Source: Deltaproteobacteria bacterium RIFCSPHIGHO2_12_FULL_43_9
GTDB taxonomy: Bacteria > Bdellovibrionota > O2-12-FULL-43-9
Reading direction: 5' to 3'
Assembly: GCA_001798265.1 (NCBI GenBank)
Contig: MGRR01000059.1
Span: forward strand, 6,390-13,008
Length of the DNA stretch: 6,619 nt
Position numbers and translations under genes: made by a program. This document shows, in pieces, positions 5,863 through 6,619 of the stretch; the first letter of the stretch is position 1, and each line of letters begins with the position of its first letter. A model generated the notes under the pieces. The model did no database searches. It was given only the letters and a program-made list of their open reading frames with translations, and was not told where the DNA came from.

Positions 5863-5877
5863 GGGAGAGTTGTCCCC
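5862..5877 (+). other. short stem-loop between dehydrogenase and BMC-T
   Basis: GGGGA (5862-5866) and TCCCC (5873-5877) can pair around a 6-base loop right at the dehydrogenase stop codon, 14 bases before the next start. There is no T-tract, so it is not a terminator. It may merely be chance pairing, or it may modulate translation of the next gene. Confidence 0.3.
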
Positions 5878-5891
5878 GATGGAGCTCGTTT

Positions 5892-6467
5892 GTGAATAAT
5901 GATGCCCTCGCATTATTAGAGTTAAGCAGCCTCGCCCGGGGTGTGGTCGTTGGTGATGTAATCCTTAAACGCGCTCATGTACTTTTGCATTCTGCGGAGG
6001 CTGTTTCAAATGGCAAGTTTATTCTTTTATTCTCCGGAGATGTCTCATCGGTGGATGAATCGCTGCGGGCTGGCATCAATTCATCTGGGGAATACCTTGT
6101 GGATAAGGTATTTCTTCCACAGGTTCATCCACAGGTTGTGGATTTCTTAAAAACCAATAAAAAGCCATCTACTATTGAATCGCTGGGCATAATTGAAACA
6201 AATTCCGTCGCTTCAATAATCCTTGTTGCTGATACAGTATGCAAAACATCACCGGTAAAATTAGTGGAATTAAAGCTTGCTAAGGGTATTGGTGGAAAGG
6301 GGTTTTTGGTATTTTCTGGAGATCTTCCTGATGTTGAGGCCTCTGTTGAGGCAGGTAGCGAGCAGGCTGAAAAACTTGGAACATTGGCAAAAAAAGAGAT
6401 TATTCCATCTCCTCATCAGGAGTTTTCAGACCTGTTAACCAATGGGGGGAACATTGCACTACGGTAA
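5892..6467 (+). CDS. BMC-T shell protein, single-layer type (tandem BMC domain)
   Basis: A 191-residue shell subunit with two BMC domains in tandem, at about 5-86 and 96-178; trimers form pseudohexamers in the facets. Domain 1 reads ALLELSSLARGVVVGDVILKRA with pore loop around VSNGK (38-42). Domain 2 reads ESLGIIETNSVASIILVADTVCKTSPVKLVE with pore loop KGIGGK (131-136) and GDLPDVEASVEAG. The two domains are in canonical, not permuted, order, unlike the BMC-T at 2999. It reads like Haliangium ochraceum BMC-T1 as I remember it, without that protein's N-terminal extension. The start is GTG 5892, with GGAG (5881-5884) 7 bases upstream. C117, in TVCKTS, has no obvious metal-cluster context, so an Fe-S pore of the PduT type is not supported. 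Its end overlaps the next BMC-P by up to 26 bases. Confidence 0.93.
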   Translation: MNNDALALLELSSLARGVVVGDVILKRAHVLLHSAEAVSNGKFILLFSGDVSSVDESLRAGINSSGEYLVDKVFLPQVHPQVVDFLKTNKKPSTIESLGIIETNSVASIILVADTVCKTSPVKLVELKLAKGIGGKGFLVFSGDLPDVEASVEAGSEQAEKLGTLAKKEIIPSPHQEFSDLLTNGGNIALR

Positions 6468-6619
6468 GGTACTGGGAACGGTTGTATCAACAAATAAAAC
6501 AAGTGGGCTTGAAAGTGTGGCCCTAAAGATTCTTCAGCCTCTGGATGGCAAACATAGCCCGATTGGAGAACCTCTTATAGTCGCTGATGAATTGGGGGCA
6601 AGGCCGGGTGATTTTGTGC
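6442..6619 (+). CDS. second BMC-P pentameric shell protein, cut by the window end
   Basis: The first 59 codons of another EutN/CcmL-type vertex protein; the rest lies beyond the right edge. Visible family features are LHYGKVLGTVVST at the start, then IGEPLIVADELGARPGDFV, equivalent to the VAVDSVGAGVGELIL segment of the BMC-P at 4134. It is clearly divergent from that copy and so not a recent duplicate. The start is ambiguous. ATG 6442 overlaps the BMC-T gene by 26 bases but has AGGAG 19 bases away, too far to be a good site. TTG 6454 has a GGGGGGA tract (6444-6450) just before it and would give MHYGKVLGTVV, closer to the family N-terminus. An in-frame stop (TAA, 6436-6438) rules out anything further upstream. 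Several BMC-P paralogues in one locus is normal for this shell type. Confidence 0.9.
   Translation, partial: MGGTLHYGKVLGTVVSTNKTSGLESVALKILQPLDGKHSPIGEPLIVADELGARPGDFV

Noticed and set aside
5892..6467. PduT-type Fe-S cluster in the BMC-T pore
   Set aside because: The only cysteine is C117, in TVCKTS, not in a pore loop. The loops at 38-42 and 131-136 have no cysteine.

Overview
The window comes from a bacterium, probably a Gram-negative and perhaps uncultured lineage. All genes read on the + strand. It holds the housekeeping NAD-dependent DNA ligase gene ligA, a low-GC two-gene nucleotidyltransferase cassette, and the first six genes of a bacterial microcompartment (BMC) operon that runs off the right edge. 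The species cannot be fixed from sequence alone. The shell proteins read very much like those I remember from the myxobacterium Haliangium ochraceum. The dispersed hairpin repeats between genes are of a kind common in deltaproteobacterial and candidate-phylum genomes.

Layout. Bases 26-2032 encode full-length LigA, with a stem-loop that looks like an intrinsic terminator overlapping its stop codon. Bases 2088-2926 hold a small helical protein and a nucleotidyltransferase-fold protein joined by a 4-base stop/start overlap. This stretch is about 35% GC by hand count, against about 41% in sampled ligA and about 50% in the BMC genes, so it looks acquired. A good sigma70-type promoter (TTGACA, 17-base spacer, TATCAG) at 2951-2979 then opens the BMC operon.

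The BMC gene order is BMC-T of the double-stacking, gated type (2999-3625), BMC-H hexamer (3722-4054), BMC-P pentamer (4134-4421), a PduP/EutE-type CoA-acylating aldehyde dehydrogenase with an N-terminal encapsulation helix (4399-5862), BMC-T of the single-layer type (5892-6467) and a second BMC-P (6442 onward, cut by the window end). Together these make a nearly complete shell plus the core aldehyde-oxidising enzyme: the shell holds a toxic aldehyde made inside, and the dehydrogenase converts it with NAD+ and CoA to an acyl-CoA. The enzyme that makes the aldehyde, the phosphotransacylase and the alcohol dehydrogenase are not in view, so the substrate is unknown; they should lie downstream.

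The gene for BMC-H, usually the most abundant shell protein, is the only one in the operon with hairpin repeats on both sides: two tandem GAGAT...ATGAC units upstream and a 58-base near-perfect palindrome downstream. Two other junctions in the operon are direct overlaps. Several apparent N-terminal extensions of open frames here are really promoter or repeat DNA, and the starts given are corrected from ribosome binding sites and family comparison.
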